Origin: Jacaranda mimosifolia
Lineage: Eukaryota > Streptophyta > Magnoliopsida > Lamiales > Bignoniaceae
DNA length: 64,000 nucleotides
Assembly (NCBI GenBank): GCA_018894105.1
Contig: CM032123.1
Location: 7,813,001-7,877,000, forward strand
Direction: 5' to 3'
The notes below the pieces were generated by a model. The model saw only the letters and a program-made list of their open reading frames with translations. It had not been told where the DNA came from and ran no database searches. Positions within the stretch are counted from its first letter, which is position 1. Each line of letters starts with the position of its first letter. Of this stretch, positions 1-11,948 are shown piece after piece. The position numbers and the translations under genes are program-made.

Positions 1-295
1 ACCTCCAAAGATGATTGCAAATTTTGGGACATACTGCTTGTAATGACGCCAACATTTTTTGCTTCAGCACTTGAGGAATCTGATGTAGTAATTGTCAATA
101 CAGTAGTCTTATTAGCAGCCATTTGATACTTCAATCTTAATGAAAGGAAGAGATGTCCCACTGGGCGTGCCAAAATTTGTAAGCGCAATCTTTCTTTTTT
201 CTGCAACAAATAAAATAAAATTAAAATTATCAATTGTGGATTCAATTTCTAATCTAATCATCTGATTCTTCCTTTGAAATATGATCTTGGATTTA

Positions 296-471
296 ATGAG
301 CTCCGCGAAGAACGCCTTGAGCATCATAGATCACCTTAAATTTGATTGGAAGAAAAATAACGATAATTCGAGGGTTTCATACCTTAATCTCAAATCGAAC
401 ACAAAAATATATGAGTTCCGCAAAGAACGCCTTGAACATCGTGGATCTGTTTGAATTTAATTGAGAGAATT
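296..471. repeat. Spaced direct duplication, 2 x ~61 bp
   Basis: Copy 1 (about 296-356) and copy 2 (about 411-471) share the block ATGAGYTCCGCRAAGAACGC followed by CTTGARCATC and a similar AT-rich tail. The copies are offset by 115 bp, and differences are mostly transitions, so the duplication is not recent. Confidence 0.75.
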
Positions 472-611
472 GTTGGACTCCTTCAAAGTTTCTCTCACTT
501 GCTAGACTTTATGTTGTGTGTTGAATGAGCTTTAGTCATCTACTTTATATAGATGCTTGATGGGAGACTTCCAGATTGACTTGAACTGCTTTGAGGGTTA
601 TCTCTTTGATA

Positions 612-691
612 TGATAATATCAAATATCAAGAGATAATATCAAGTATGAAGAGATAATATCAAATATCAAGATATAGTATCAAATGTCTTT
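612..691. repeat. ~20-bp tandem repeat, about 4 units
   Basis: Iterated GATAATATCAAATATCAAGA-like units with few mismatches. Confidence 0.8.
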
Positions 692-889
692 GATTTGATT
701 GGTCCATAGACATAGACACTTTATCTTCGATACATATCAATATTTAATTTGAGCATAAAATAAATACTAGAGTATTAATTAAAATTAACTATTTATCCTT
801 TGGAATTAAATTTAATAAATTCCAAGATAAATAGAAAATTTTGAATTAACAACTAGCGTACTATTTTATATGTGTCACTCTCCAACTGG

Positions 890-1937
890 GCAAAAATTGA
901 TATGTCATGAGACTCACAGGACAGTAGGTAGGGATAGGATTTTTGTGGTAGTTAAGGTGAGGATTAGGCTAACTTACTTCTAGGAAATGAATGTTCCTTG
1001 AATGTCTGAATTCCTTATGCTTATCTGTTGAAACTGATTGTACTCATTCTGATGCCCAAACTCTTATTGTCCTACATGTTATTGTTCCGTATACCCTACA
1101 ACCTCGCATTCCTTTCATTGTGTTGATTATGGGTCTTGCCGACCAAATCTCTTTTGCACTCTTGATTTAATCATTCTGTATATTATTTGTATTGCCATGT
1201 CGGCTAATGTTCATTAGTTGTATTGTTATGTTGGGATACTAAACTTAGCCGGGTGCTTGGGTACCGAGCAAAATGCTTAGGATACTTGACCAAGCTGAGT
1301 GCTTGGGTACCGAGCGGAATACTTGGGATAAATGTTTAGGTTAATTAATGGATAAGGAAAATCTATTATGAAAATTATACTACATGTTACTGTTTATTTC
1401 TTTTGTATTCTATTCTGGGAGCAATAAGGATGGAGTTGATATCCATTTGTTAAATTTGGTATCATTTGTGTTATGATATAATATTGTTTCTAATTGAAAA
1501 GTCTTGCTTGTAGATAAACCTATTTTGAATTACTACTCTTTCGATAGTTCCTCTCTGATTGTTTGTTGTATTTCCCTTCACTAAGTCTTTAGGACTTATT
1601 ATCCTTTATTCTTTTCCCAGACAGAGCTATATGAAGACTGAGGGCTTGAGGTTTGACTCGATGAGACCATTTTGTAATAGATTATGTGTTATATATGTAT
1701 ATATAGACTTTATCTAATCGTGATCTAAGACTTACGAATGTTTGTATCGTTTGAAGTTTCTAGGAGATTCTTGGTATGTATATGTTGCACTCATGTAGTC
1801 TTCTTTTGGGTTTAAAGTTAACTTGTTATCTTTTGAGACTTGTTTAAATGTTGGCTTTATGGTTATCTCCTGAATTATGGTTTAAGTGTGAACTGGTGGC
1901 ACCTCAGCTTAGGGATTACCCTGAGTAGGACGCCACA
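890..1937 (+). repeat. Truncated Ty3/gypsy LTR (plus orientation)
   Basis: The 3' end is clear. ...GGACGCCACA ends at 1937, followed four bases later by an initiator-Met primer-binding site. Inside are motifs shared with the other LTRs of this window: GTCTTGCCGACC, TGCTTGGGTACCGAGC (twice, a short repeat near 1255-1310), the CACTAAGTCTTTAGGACTTA block near 1580, and GGTGGCACCTCAGCTTAGGG just before the end. The 5' boundary is not seen; the LTR fades out near 880-900 and is probably truncated. Confidence 0.7.
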
Positions 1938-1941
1938 GATG

Positions 1942-1953
1942 TGGTATCATAGC
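1942..1953 (+). other. Primer-binding site, tRNA-iMet type
   Basis: TGGTATCATAGC differs by one base from the usual plant gypsy site TGGTATCAGAGC, and lies four bases past the LTR end at 1937. Confidence 0.75.
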
Positions 1954-3000
1954 CTAGGTTTGTTAATGACCTAGGAAATAAGTATCATTGGGATTTATGA
2001 CTAGCCTCCAGGATAGAAAGTTAGTTAAGATATGAACTTTTGGGTATAGTGTTCGAGGTTAGGAGGTAGGAGATTATAATTGGGACGGCCGATCAGTTTG
2101 TAATCTTCACTTTCAAAAATCGAGCATTGAACTTTAGATTGAAATTGAACCTTAAGTACTTTGTATATGTTGGAAAGCTTTTATGTGATTAAGAGAATTG
2201 TAAATGAACCTAATTAGAATGGTCTTAATGAAATAAATTTATATACTGCAGAATGATAGATAAGCATAGGGAAGGAAAAGAAACCTATGAAAGAGGAAAG
2301 TAAGGAATCTTTAGAAGAAAGTGTTAAGGTTTCATAGCAAGAAAAAGCAAGTTTACTAAAGTTATGCCAACACCAAGAGGAGCAACTTTATGATATGCAT
2401 GAGGCATTAAGGGACAGGAAACCAAAGGCATATCATTTAAGAACGATGGTTCCAGTTAGGAGTTACACAGTGGAAATAACTAAGGAAGAAAATGAACGAG
2501 AAGATGAATGGGTGAAAATAGTCAAAGGATAGATCGAGAAACTCCACACAGTGCAGGCTCATATGTTAGAAACCTTTAGGACGTTAGAATCGAACCATCG
2601 AAACATTGTTAATACAAGACATATGGTCATGGATGAGGTCAGAATGATGCTAGCACATTATAGGAATTCCATAGACCAGATCATAGGGGTTGGGGTAACA
2701 TTAGAGGCCGAACCCTCCAAAGTTCATCCTCCCTGAAGCCAGGACACAAATAGGGTATTCGTATTGAGAAGATACCTAAAAAGAACCCTGAGGAGTTAAC
2801 AATGGAAGAACTTGCGGAGGACCATACTCAAGAGCTATGATAAACTCTTTGATTCGATTCTTCCATGTGGAGTAGTTTGTTCCGTCGAACAAGGTGGATG
2901 AGTATGTGACTGTCCTTCTGCATAAACATCAAAACTAGATACAACCATTAGGATTGATTAAGCTCAAGTTGGTTAGACCTTATTATGTGAGCCCCAAAGC
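1954..3000 (+). pseudogene. Decayed gypsy leader and gag remnant
   Basis: This is the internal region downstream of the LTR and primer-binding site. The stretch 2270-2820 is purine-rich and Lys/Glu-biased in the forward frames. One short open piece (2551-2736) reads like the helical N-terminal gag segment of the better preserved element at 47.2-47.7 kb: a Met-rich stretch about holding hands with a long helix, then a Pro-rich end. Stops and frameshifts interrupt every frame, so no product is expected. No protease or polymerase motif is seen before sequence identity changes at about 3000. Confidence 0.5.
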
Positions 3001-3002
3001 TC

Positions 3003-3640
3003 GATGCCAATCGATAGTAAAAAAAGGTCAAGAGGGGGGGTGAATTGATATTTTTTCCAATCAATGAAACACTTTTATCTTTTTAAAGAGAAAAGGTTTG
3101 TAAAAACTTTGATAAAAAAGTTTTATAAAAATCCAAAAGGATATAGAAAATAAAAGCAGCAAATAAGATAAATACAATGATTTATAGTGGTTCGGTAAGC
3201 CTACTCCACTACCTAAGATATAATTTTAGAATTTTTAACCTACACTTATATTCAACAAGAATGAAGTTACAGAGAAGACAAAATATAAGAAATCGATAAC
3301 GAAGAGCAACTTCTTCTCTTGTAGAAACACCTAACAAACTGGATATTGGAACGCAAAAGCAAACTTCTAGAGTAACTTCTAAAGAAATATTTTGTAGAGT
3401 TAGTTTTGTTTTGGTATCTCATCTATTAAATAGACGAGTTTTGAATTTGATATCTTCTCTTCCAATGAAATCTTTCCTTCTATAATATCAAGATTTCCAT
3501 ATAAAAGTTCCAATGGTTACTTTCCTTCTATACTTCCGAATGATTGCTTTTCTTCCTTCTATTAGCCCATGATTTAAGCGAGCAGATTGCTGATCTTGTA
3601 ATATTGTTTCTTTTGAGCATTTTCCTTATTTACAACAAAC
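3003..3640. repeat. Probable LTR-retroelement-like dispersed repeat
   Basis: It opens with a G-run (AAGAGGGGGGGTGAATTGAT) and holds TATAGTGGTTCGGTAAGCCTACTCC. From memory, this pairing recurs in plant LTR-retrotransposon terminal sequences. No terminus, target-site duplication or coding motif was found, so the assignment is tentative. Confidence 0.35.
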
Positions 3641-5420
3641 TCAATATGAAATAAGATTTTATTAAAAAAAAACTTTCTTGCAGAGGATCATAATCACAAC
3701 TTATCCTAAGGAGATCCCAACAAACTTACTATTTTTTTTTTCTGAGTCATGATAAATATATTCTGCATTTAATACATAGAATTAGAAATCATCCTATATT
3801 TCAAGAGTTGTTTCAAGTCCTGTCTAAGAAACAACAATTTTAATCATGGGAACACACTATTTTGAAGAGTATCATCAAATTTTGAGCCTTTGGCTTGTGT
3901 TTAAGAAAAGAATATTCTTATTCATACTCTAAATTCTTGGGTAAATTTCTAAAGTGTTAGGTATTACCACTTTTGAGTCATGCCTTATGGTTCTTCCTAT
4001 GTCTCCATGTTTTTTGATGCCACTTTATTTTTATATCAATATTTATTATTTCTCTACAATTCATTTATAATAACCATTGATAAGAATTTATAACACGCAC
4101 AAACTTAGTTCATCTCAGCTAATTTGTGCCGATGCTTGAATTCAATTTGAACTTAATTCCTAACATTCAACTCAAGCTGCTAAGTGGCTAGTGGCATCCC
4201 CCTCACACTTGTATGTATAAAATTTTATATTCAAACCTTAATGTTTCCTTAATGTCTAAATATTAAAAAATCAAGCTCACTTTAATTGGAATCATATTGA
4301 ACTTAGTTTGAAAATGATTGAACCATGTGAGATTCAAACCATTCAGGCTCATTGACATATTAACTGCAAGAGAATTCTTATTTATTTGCAAGTAATTATA
4401 TTCGTATATAGGCTCCCAATTTTGGATAACTAGCATATATTTATCAATTTGAATTCTCTATTTCATTCTCGGTTCCATCTTCTATTCCAATTTACTGTAT
4501 TTATGTCAAGTGTATCCGACTCTTAATCAATTATTTTTATAAGAAAATATTTAATACACATGTCATATATTAATGAAATGGAAGAGGAGATGGAATATCA
4601 AATGGAATAGAGGATTTAAACCGTATAAGTATGTATACGAAAGGAGATAACATATGTATAATACAATAAATACCATAAATTGGACAAAAATATTGAGTGA
4701 TTTTCAATAAAATTCCCTTGATTTCCACCCAACCCTTAATTGATATCAAGGCTACATTAAGTCTCCTTTTCTAGTGTTGCATCAAGAAAGCAATAACATG
4801 GATGAAGTATTCCTATAGTTTACACAAGCTTGGTATATTTGGAACTTTTATATGCTTCAATTATTAAATGATTGACTCCTTATCTCTTTGTGTGGCTCAC
4901 CATTTCTTGTATTTATTCTATATATCACCTCTTATCTATTCTTAATAGTCTTGCTCATCTATATATCTTTTCCATCTTCGCTTCCACTGTTCCAACTAAA
5001 GCACTTTATGCCTACAACTCTCACATATTCTTCTTGTGTTTTAGGACCACTGGTTTTGTGGGCTTACTAACTGTCCAAGTCTTGGCAACATTTTATTTGC
5101 AGTTGTCATGTCCAAAACCTGTGATGCTAGACTATCCAAATTCAACCTTTCTAATTGTGCTTTGTGCGCATCAACTATTAGACTTCTAGCTAGTTAAATA
5201 TGGAATGAAAAGTATTTAATTTCTAGTATATATGAAGATTTATAAATGTTCATTTAAGGTTATGACAAAAAAGCCAACCCAACAATACATCAACAAATAA
5301 TGTAGTGAACACCAATCTAATTTCTTTCTTATTCTAGACATACCCTTAGTAGTAGTTCCCAGTAGGTAAGGCAAATAGCTCATTTCCACATAACTACATC
5401 CATAAATCTCTAAATCTCAA
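3641..5420. other. Intergenic AT-rich DNA downstream of the SCPL gene
   Basis: No gene, terminus or array that I can support. Open frames at 4872-5189 are hydrophobic, overlap each other in different frames and show no domain. Confidence 0.5.
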
Positions 5421-5426
5421 TTTATT
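5421..5426 (-). terminator. Poly(A) signal candidate of the SCPL gene
   Basis: AATAAA on the minus strand, about 35 nt beyond the SCPL stop codon (5461-5463). This is short but possible for a plant 3' UTR, and other near-upstream elements may be used. Confidence 0.45.
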
Positions 5427-5460
5427 TTTCAATTCTCACAACTCAAAATGCATTTTCTCA

Positions 5461-8400
5461 TCACAAAGACTGATATGATATCCATCTTTTGAACATGGCT
5501 GCACATTCAATAGGCTTGTACTCTGGAGCAGTATGGCCTCCTCCTTTTATAGTAGCAAATGTCATGTTGTTGGCATAAGTTTTGGTAAACCTGTATATCC
5601 AAATGTCAAATTCCATAAGTCTCAAATCTTTACTAAAATAATAAAAAAGAAATGTCGCTTGATTTGGAGCTTACCCCGCAACTTGTTCTTGGACAATCCA
5701 TTGTCTCCACTCATCTATAATGGGATAGTTCAACCATTTAATCCATGCTACACTTGCAAGGTAAGGGACTACCATATCATGATCACCACTACATACACAC
5801 AAAGAAACAAAAGTGTCAATTAAATCAAAGTAGTGTTATTTAAAATGAGTGTATGTGCCTTACCTATATATAAGGGACCTATAGCCTTTAGTGCTGAGAT
5901 TTGCATGATACGGCCTGGTATCCCACTTTGTAGCAGTGTAAGGCAAACTAAAGTTGCACCTAATCCATTTTCTTGTAGTCCCCTACATTATACATAGTTA
6001 TTTTCATATTGTATTCTGCATCCATAACTATATTGTATTAAAAACGCACCTTTTCAATGTGGAGGGCTTCTTGAACACTAGGATCATTAGCCCAAATTTC
6101 AGCAAGCCTTTTCTCTTCGGCCTAAGAAAACAATCACATATAGGAGTGACAACAGTAACATATATGATCTTTTGTCAAATTTGCTCACCAATCAAGTTCT
6201 TGAGTTGCTTATTGGAAAGAAGAACAAAAATTCCAAAGTTCACATAATGGAACTATAAGTTATTGGGGCCTTACTCGACACTTTGGTGCAGAAAGTTGCT
6301 TGGCATTGTAGAGCTTTAGGTGTTTCTCTTGAAGAGATCTTCCATCTCCGGAATGGGGATCACATGTAGGTTCTAAAATTTGTCCTTCGTCCAAATTATC
6401 AACTAGCTGAACGCAATGATAGTCCAATTGCAAAGAGATTTCATGGAATAGTTTATAGAAAAAAGAACACAAGGGTCGATTACTTGCCTGATGGAAAGTA
6501 CGAACATCTTGCAAACACAAGACATTATTGGGATCTACGTTATTATACTTCCCTTTACAATTTCTCTTCAATGACTGTCAAAACATAATCAAAAATTAAA
6601 ACTTCAATATAAACAGTTTTCAGCAATAGGATAATTTTATATATTTAACCTTGTAAAGTTCATCAGGGATAAGTGCCATTCCATGAGCAAATGGTATCCT
6701 ATAGTTATCCTCATTAGGAAATGCCATTGCATTGCCAAGCAAGTAGCCCTGGAACCAAAGGATTCAAAATCTCAGTAATCAGATAATTTGTAACAAGTTT
6801 AAGAGGTCAGTATCAATTGACAATCGATAATCCTTATCTCAAAAAATTCTTATTTATTATTCCATTTAGTTTTTCAACCATGCAAAACTAAGGACTTGTT
6901 TTGCTTATAATATCATATTTGAAATGTTTTGGGAAAAAGTGGAAGTAAAATATTTTCGACTGAGAAGACTATGCTAAATTCATTTGAAGTATATTTGGAT
7001 GCTTGGAATTCATGCTATATAATTGAATTGTTAACTCCAATTCCATTTTTTGGAGTTCTTTTTGCTTGTTTTCCTATATCTTTTATTATATATGATAATA
7101 TTTACTTGCAGGAAAACACCACATGAAAAAGTGAAAAGTAGTTAAAGAATGTATGAAGTTTTGCACTCAAAAATATAATTTGCGACATTACTAACCTTAA
7201 GATTAATTCGTGGCTTGACTCCCATCTCATTCTCTGCATTGCATTGAAGAGTCAAAATATGGAGATAGCTTTGGGATGATTACAAGAATAATAATGCAAC
7301 AGAATTATAATTGTTATTTTTCATTGACTAGTTCAACAAAGAGGTATCCAATGATAATGTACACGTTATTTTAAATTCTCACCATTTGATATTATCTGGG
7401 CAATAACCGGTATGGTTATGCCTGTATAAGAGTCACCGCCAATGTAAAATGGGCTCGAGATAAATTCTAGATGATCATCCAGCCACTGCAAACATGTTTT
7501 AGAATACAAAATTAAGGATGGGCTAAAAAGCTAGAACTAGCACAATTGTATATGTATATCTTGTTCGCTTTCTTTTATTTAAATAACTACAATTCTCATA
7601 AACATAGGCACAAATAAAAAGTCTTATTTCTAGTTATTTGTTATAATAAAACATTGTAATTGCACATGCATGTAATATTCAATCAATGCACATGAATTCT
7701 GAAACATGGCCTTGGTGTTATTTGTATACAGTTTGAGTGCATGTATATCATGAAATGCAAGATAAAACAACATATTATTTTATAGTCCTTTCTGATTCTT
7801 AGCCATATCGTCATGAATTATGGGCTATCTAAGTTAGAAGACAATATTCAAATTGCATCATCCATCATAGATTCATATTAGCATCTAATAAATTTAAAAG
7901 AACAGACTTTAATTTTGATAATAAGTGAAGTGGAATACCTTTTGAAGAAATTGATAGGTTTGTTCACATGATTGCAAACCTGTGGAATGGGAGGCCTTTG
8001 GTGTCTTAGCATAGGAAAATCCAGTTCCCACTGGCAAATCCAGAAATAGGACGCTTGCTACCTACCAATGCATTGTCATTCTTTAATTTACTCAATTTAT
8101 TTGTAGAGAAAGGGAAAAAATTGAATAATGCTATATTGGTTCTGCTTCTAGAAATTATTTTCGCATTATTTGTTAAAATACGAGTGTATTTTGTATTTCC
8201 TAAAATTGATTTCTCAATCTAAAAAAAAACAAAAAGGAAGAAAGAATCTTTTTTTGTTTTTTCTCAAAATCTACATCTTATTTCTCAACCTATATTTTTC
8301 AAAATCTTTATCTTATTTTTCAAAATTCTTCAACTCATTTTCAAGAAAAGCTCTAAAGAAAAATATAATATTTTTTAAAAATAAATTATCAAATAAATAT

Positions 8401-11026
8401 ATCAAACATTGCAGCTCACCAATTGAAGCAAACATATTTTTATGTGAAATATTTTAAAAAAATACTTCCAACTGAAGGGGGAAAAAATGAAAATGAATCC
8501 AAACATAGATAAGTACTCACTTGAGTCCATGAATTGGGATTCAAGGTCACTTTTGGCAAGCCCCCATCATAACCCTGCGCAAAATATACTGGTCCTGCGA
8601 TTGAGAATCACATGTTTGCAATTGCTACTATATAGAGGAGGAAAAAGTAATTTGATAGCTCAAATAAGTGCATATAAATTTATTTGGACACACGATTTGA
8701 AATTAATTTTGTAGAATTATTGTATTGGATTAGAAGGTTCAACTAGACATGTCAATTGATAGGGTATTATCCTATCCAAACTCAATAATTCATATCTAAA
8801 TCCATACTTATTAAAAATAATACAATAAATTTGGGTAGCGAGCGTCTATCCCTAAATCATCGACATACCATGTGCCCAAAAATTACCCATTACCTAATAC
8901 CATATATTCAAATATAACACATGCATTAACCCAAAAATTATACATGCCAAAATTAAATGTAACTAATGATAAATTTTTAATATATACAAAATTAAAAATA
9001 TTTATTAACTTTTATATATGATATATATTTTTAACTATTTATATATATTTGCTTGAATATATTATATGAAATAACACTTTTTGAAAAAAGAATGGAAACA
9101 ATAAAATTAAAGAGGGAAAAAGAGTAATATATTTAAAGAAAAATGAAATGCAAAGATTTAATAATTGAATGTAAACAAAATATTAATTGTTTTTTTACTT
9201 TTATGTATTGACTACAACCAAAATGAAATGCAAAGACTTACTCAATTAAATTTAATGACTAAATTAAATGTATATATAAATTAAATTTAGGTAAATTTTT
9301 TGTATTGCATTTCAAATAACTTTTATAATATATATTCAAAAAAATTAGTCTATAGAAACTTAATCTAATAAGGTAGACACAATAGATCATGGGTAGATAA
9401 GATAGGTAAGATAGGGTAAAATTAGGGTTTCCCTGCTCCAAGTATTTTTTTACTAAAATAAAATATAAAATATTATTGTTTAGATAATTTAGGATGTGGA
9501 GCTAAATAGAATAATAGTCTATCCATTTTCTGGTCAACCAATTAGCTAAAATTATATGTAACGTTTTATGTGGTGTATGTGTAACCCCTTGGCCTCCAGT
9601 CAGTGAAGCATCAATTTAACGTGGTCATGCTTTGGACGGCAGAGTTCAAGCAACACATGTATCACAGCCTTACCGATGGGTCCCATTTCAATGAGTCCTA
9701 TCAATTTACGCACGGTTTTTTTGTTGGGATTTTGATTCAATTATTTGAAAGTAAAATTTAATTTGAATTTTCAGTTTATAAGTATTTAAATTTTTTTATT
9801 TTTATATTATATAATTATAATTTTTTATTAAATTTTCTAGTTTTAGATGGAGTGATCTTGTAAACTCTTGTAAATATAAATATTTACTAATTACTCAGCA
9901 ATACTTATAAAATTCATGATACTCATTTTGTGATTATTTTGTATTACGATTGAGGTACACAAAAAGTTGGAGGAAGTACTTCTATCAGTAAAATTATCTC
10001 ACAGTAAAAGAAAGAACACCTCCATAAATGTGGAATTTTGGTAAACCATGTAAATCTGTGTGTTTTATTTTCTATATGTTGGGTATTAATTTTGTCATTA
10101 AAGTGTGATTTGAAAATTTTTTATGAATTAAATCTCATATGCAAATTGCTTTCGCTATGTATCCAACATTTTCTATAATACAAGAACAGCATTCAGGCTA
10201 CATATTAAGTTGATAGATTAATTTCTCATTTTATTAAAAAAATGGTTGACTTAATTTATTATTAAATATTAAATTTAAAAGGTAGTGAAAATAAAAGTTT
10301 GTCCTTTCAATGTGAGATGTTGACATTTGAAAAATCATCTAAGTTTAGAAAAACAGGATCACAGATTAGGCATATGTTTTCAAAGGATTAGTACTCTTTT
10401 CTCAAAATAGTAATTTTATAAATGAAATATAAATTCTTGAAAGGATATGTAGGCAGCTTCAAAAATATAATTGCAGCTTAGGATATATTCTTTGCGAAGA
10501 ACAAAAAAAGATCTTTTTTTTTTCTGGAATTTTTTTCAGAAATGATTTTGGAAAAGGATACCAAATAGAAAACACATCTTCTAAAGAAAATGCACTAAGC
10601 ATAAAATACACTGTCAAGGATTTGATTTACCATTTTCATAAAAGAATCCAGTTAGAGCAGAGCATCCAGGGCCTCCCGTCAACCAAAGAATGAGAGGATC
10701 TTTCTCAGGATTAGACCCATTTGATTTCACAAAATAATAGAACAGCTGCACATTTTGTCCTTCGTCCACTCCAATATACCTAATGTCAATATCAGAAGGC
10801 AGTTTAATTAATTATCCAATAGACTGATCAGTTGATAAGACAATGTAATGTATGATAAAATAACTTATATATCTAATTACCCGGTCTCGAGTTCAAAGGG
10901 AAGTGGGCCCTGAAATCCTGGAAGATACTTGACGAGCGAACCACCATATGAACCTTGCAAGATAAGAAGAAAAATAAAAATAAGAAGTGGGAAAGTAACC
11001 AAGAAAGAGTACTTTTTGTATGTCAT
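5461..11026 (-). CDS. SCPL: Serine carboxypeptidase-like protein, clade IA acyltransferase type
   Basis: Exons on the minus strand, in order: 11026-10881, 10779-10631, 8594-8521, 8061-7939, 7485-7383, 7233-7196, 6748-6650, 6574-6488, 6406-6275, 6121-6050, 5982-5864, 5788-5675, 5590-5461. They total 1386 nt, giving 461 residues, usual for the family. All introns are GT-AG except intron 8 (GC-AG). The start ATG at 11026 opens a hydrophobic signal peptide ([16 protein letters not shown]) followed by [19 protein letters not shown], the standard mature N-terminus. Seen motifs: WLTGGPGC (oxyanion region), nucleophile Ser about residue 183 in GGDSYTG, the Asp motif SGDHDMVVP at about 381-389, and His about 438 in [17 protein letters not shown] and GDSYTG, rather than WLNGGPGC and GESYAG, point to SCPL acyltransferases, which move acyl groups from glucose esters in the vacuole. 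The substrate cannot be inferred. The copy looks intact, with no stop or frameshift. Confidence 0.93.
6407..6487 (-). other. GC-AG intron (intron 8 of the SCPL gene)
   Basis: The donor reads CAG|GCAAGT, a strong match to the GC-donor consensus, and the acceptor reads TTCAG|CTA. The intron is 81 nt and happens to have no stop in the reading frame, so retention would add 27 residues without a frameshift. Splicing gives the family-length spacing between [10 protein letters not shown] and GQILEP, which supports removal. Confidence 0.75.
8595..10630 (-). other. Large intron 2 of the SCPL gene
   Basis: At 2036 nt, this intron is about four times the next longest in the gene. It is bounded by AAATG|GTAAATC and TCGCAG|GACC. 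It is very AT-rich. The sub-tract about 8740-9450 opens with ACATGTCAATTGATAGGG and closes with TAGGTAAGATAGGGTAAAAT, which suggests a small inserted non-autonomous transposon, but I could not fix its ends. No coding motif. Confidence 0.6.
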
Positions 11027-11116
11027 TGTTGAAGCCAATGACAACCCACTGTGAAAAAGTTCTATTAAGATGGGGGATAGTAAAGCAAGAGTACACGAGA
11101 AAGAAAGAAAGAGGGA

Positions 11117-11126
11117 TACTTATAAA
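11117..11126 (-). promoter_or_regulatory. TATA box candidate of the SCPL gene
   Basis: Minus-strand TTTATAAGTA lies about 91-100 bp upstream of the ATG and is followed by a CT-rich stretch (CCCTCTTTCTTTCTTTCTC) typical of plant 5' leaders. Confidence 0.5.
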
Positions 11127-11204
11127 GTAACCAAGGAAGACCTGTGCTTTACTTTTTTCTTTGAAATTTCTGTGGCGGAGGGGTAGGGGAGCAATCAAGT
11201 AGGG

Positions 11205-11495
11205 TCGAGTCAAGTTTAAGATTTTTGAGTTTAAGTTTGAGCTCGAAATATATATATTAGATCCAAGCTTGAATTTGAGATCTAGGAGCTTAAAATTTTA
11301 AACTTGAGCTCCACTCGGTTAAGCTCGATTGACTGGATAGAGCTCGAATTAACAAATAAGTTGTAAATAACTGTAGGCTTGGACTCGGCCTCGATTCAAC
11401 TTGGCTCAAACTCGATTTAGTTGTCCTCGGGCTTGAAATAGCTCGAGCTCAGCTCGTGAGGCTCACAAGCTAGCTCCACTCGTTTGCACTCTTAG
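11205..11495. repeat. Dispersed AGCTCGAGCT-rich repeat just upstream of the SCPL promoter
   Basis: Dense iteration of GAGCTCGAA/TCGAGCTC/GGCTCG words, ending with GCTCGTGAGGCTCACAAGC and CCACTCGTTTGCACTC. This composition is familiar from short non-autonomous plant transposons, but no target-site duplication is evident. It places a repeat within about 200 bp of the probable SCPL transcription start. Confidence 0.5.
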
Positions 11496-11779
11496 AAATG
11501 GGATTACTTTTTAAAGAACACAGACAAATTTACCGTCCTTCTAATTTTTTTTTCATTCTTATAAATGATAATAATTATGCAATTAATTATAATTTCATAT
11601 ATACATATGTATATATAACTTTCTTGTTGCAGCTCGTGCTAAATTCGATTATATTTATTCAAACTCATTTCTCTAAAAAAATATGATTGGTTACTCAAAA
11701 ATTAAGGAGTTTAACTTTCATTGTTGAATGAAGCAGAAAAACTAGTATTTTAACTTGATATTTCCTTAATAATTGCTTT

Positions 11780-11873
11780 AGATAAGAAATAAATCAGTGA
11801 TAATATATCCAGTGACGATACTAATTAATAATCAGTAATTACATATTAAAAATAAAACATTTTATCTTGTCAT
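11780..11873. mobile_element. CACTA-like element, left piece flanking a nested LTR
   Basis: It contains CAGTGATAATAT and CCAGTGACGATAC words. These match the AGTGATAA/TTATCACT subterminal words at 18570-18690, on the far side of the solo LTR. The outer 5' terminus of the CACTA element was not found. Confidence 0.45.
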
Positions 11874-11948
11874 TATAGCACCCCCCCTTTCGGGACAATT
11901 CTTAAGCTAAGATGTCACTCCAATTTAAACTTAAATCATGACCCACGA

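Larger units (their letters stand above)
1..880. other. AT-rich non-coding tract with short repeats
   Basis: No supportable gene. The tract contains a spaced duplication (296-356 and 411-471) and an ATATCAA-rich tandem repeat (612-691), both listed separately. The small open frames here have no recognisable domain. It may be part of a retroelement truncated by the window edge, but no terminus is visible. Confidence 0.5.

Noticed and set aside
4872..5189. Hydrophobic 105-codon frame resembling a membrane protein
   Set aside because: AT-rich hydrophobic frames appear by chance here. It overlaps another frame, has no homologous domain and no gene signals.
5461..11026. Calling the gene a classical serine carboxypeptidase (peptidase)
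   Set aside because: The WLTGGPGC and GDSYTG signatures fit the clade-IA acyltransferase group better than WLNGGPGC and GESYAG of peptidases. Substrate still unknown.
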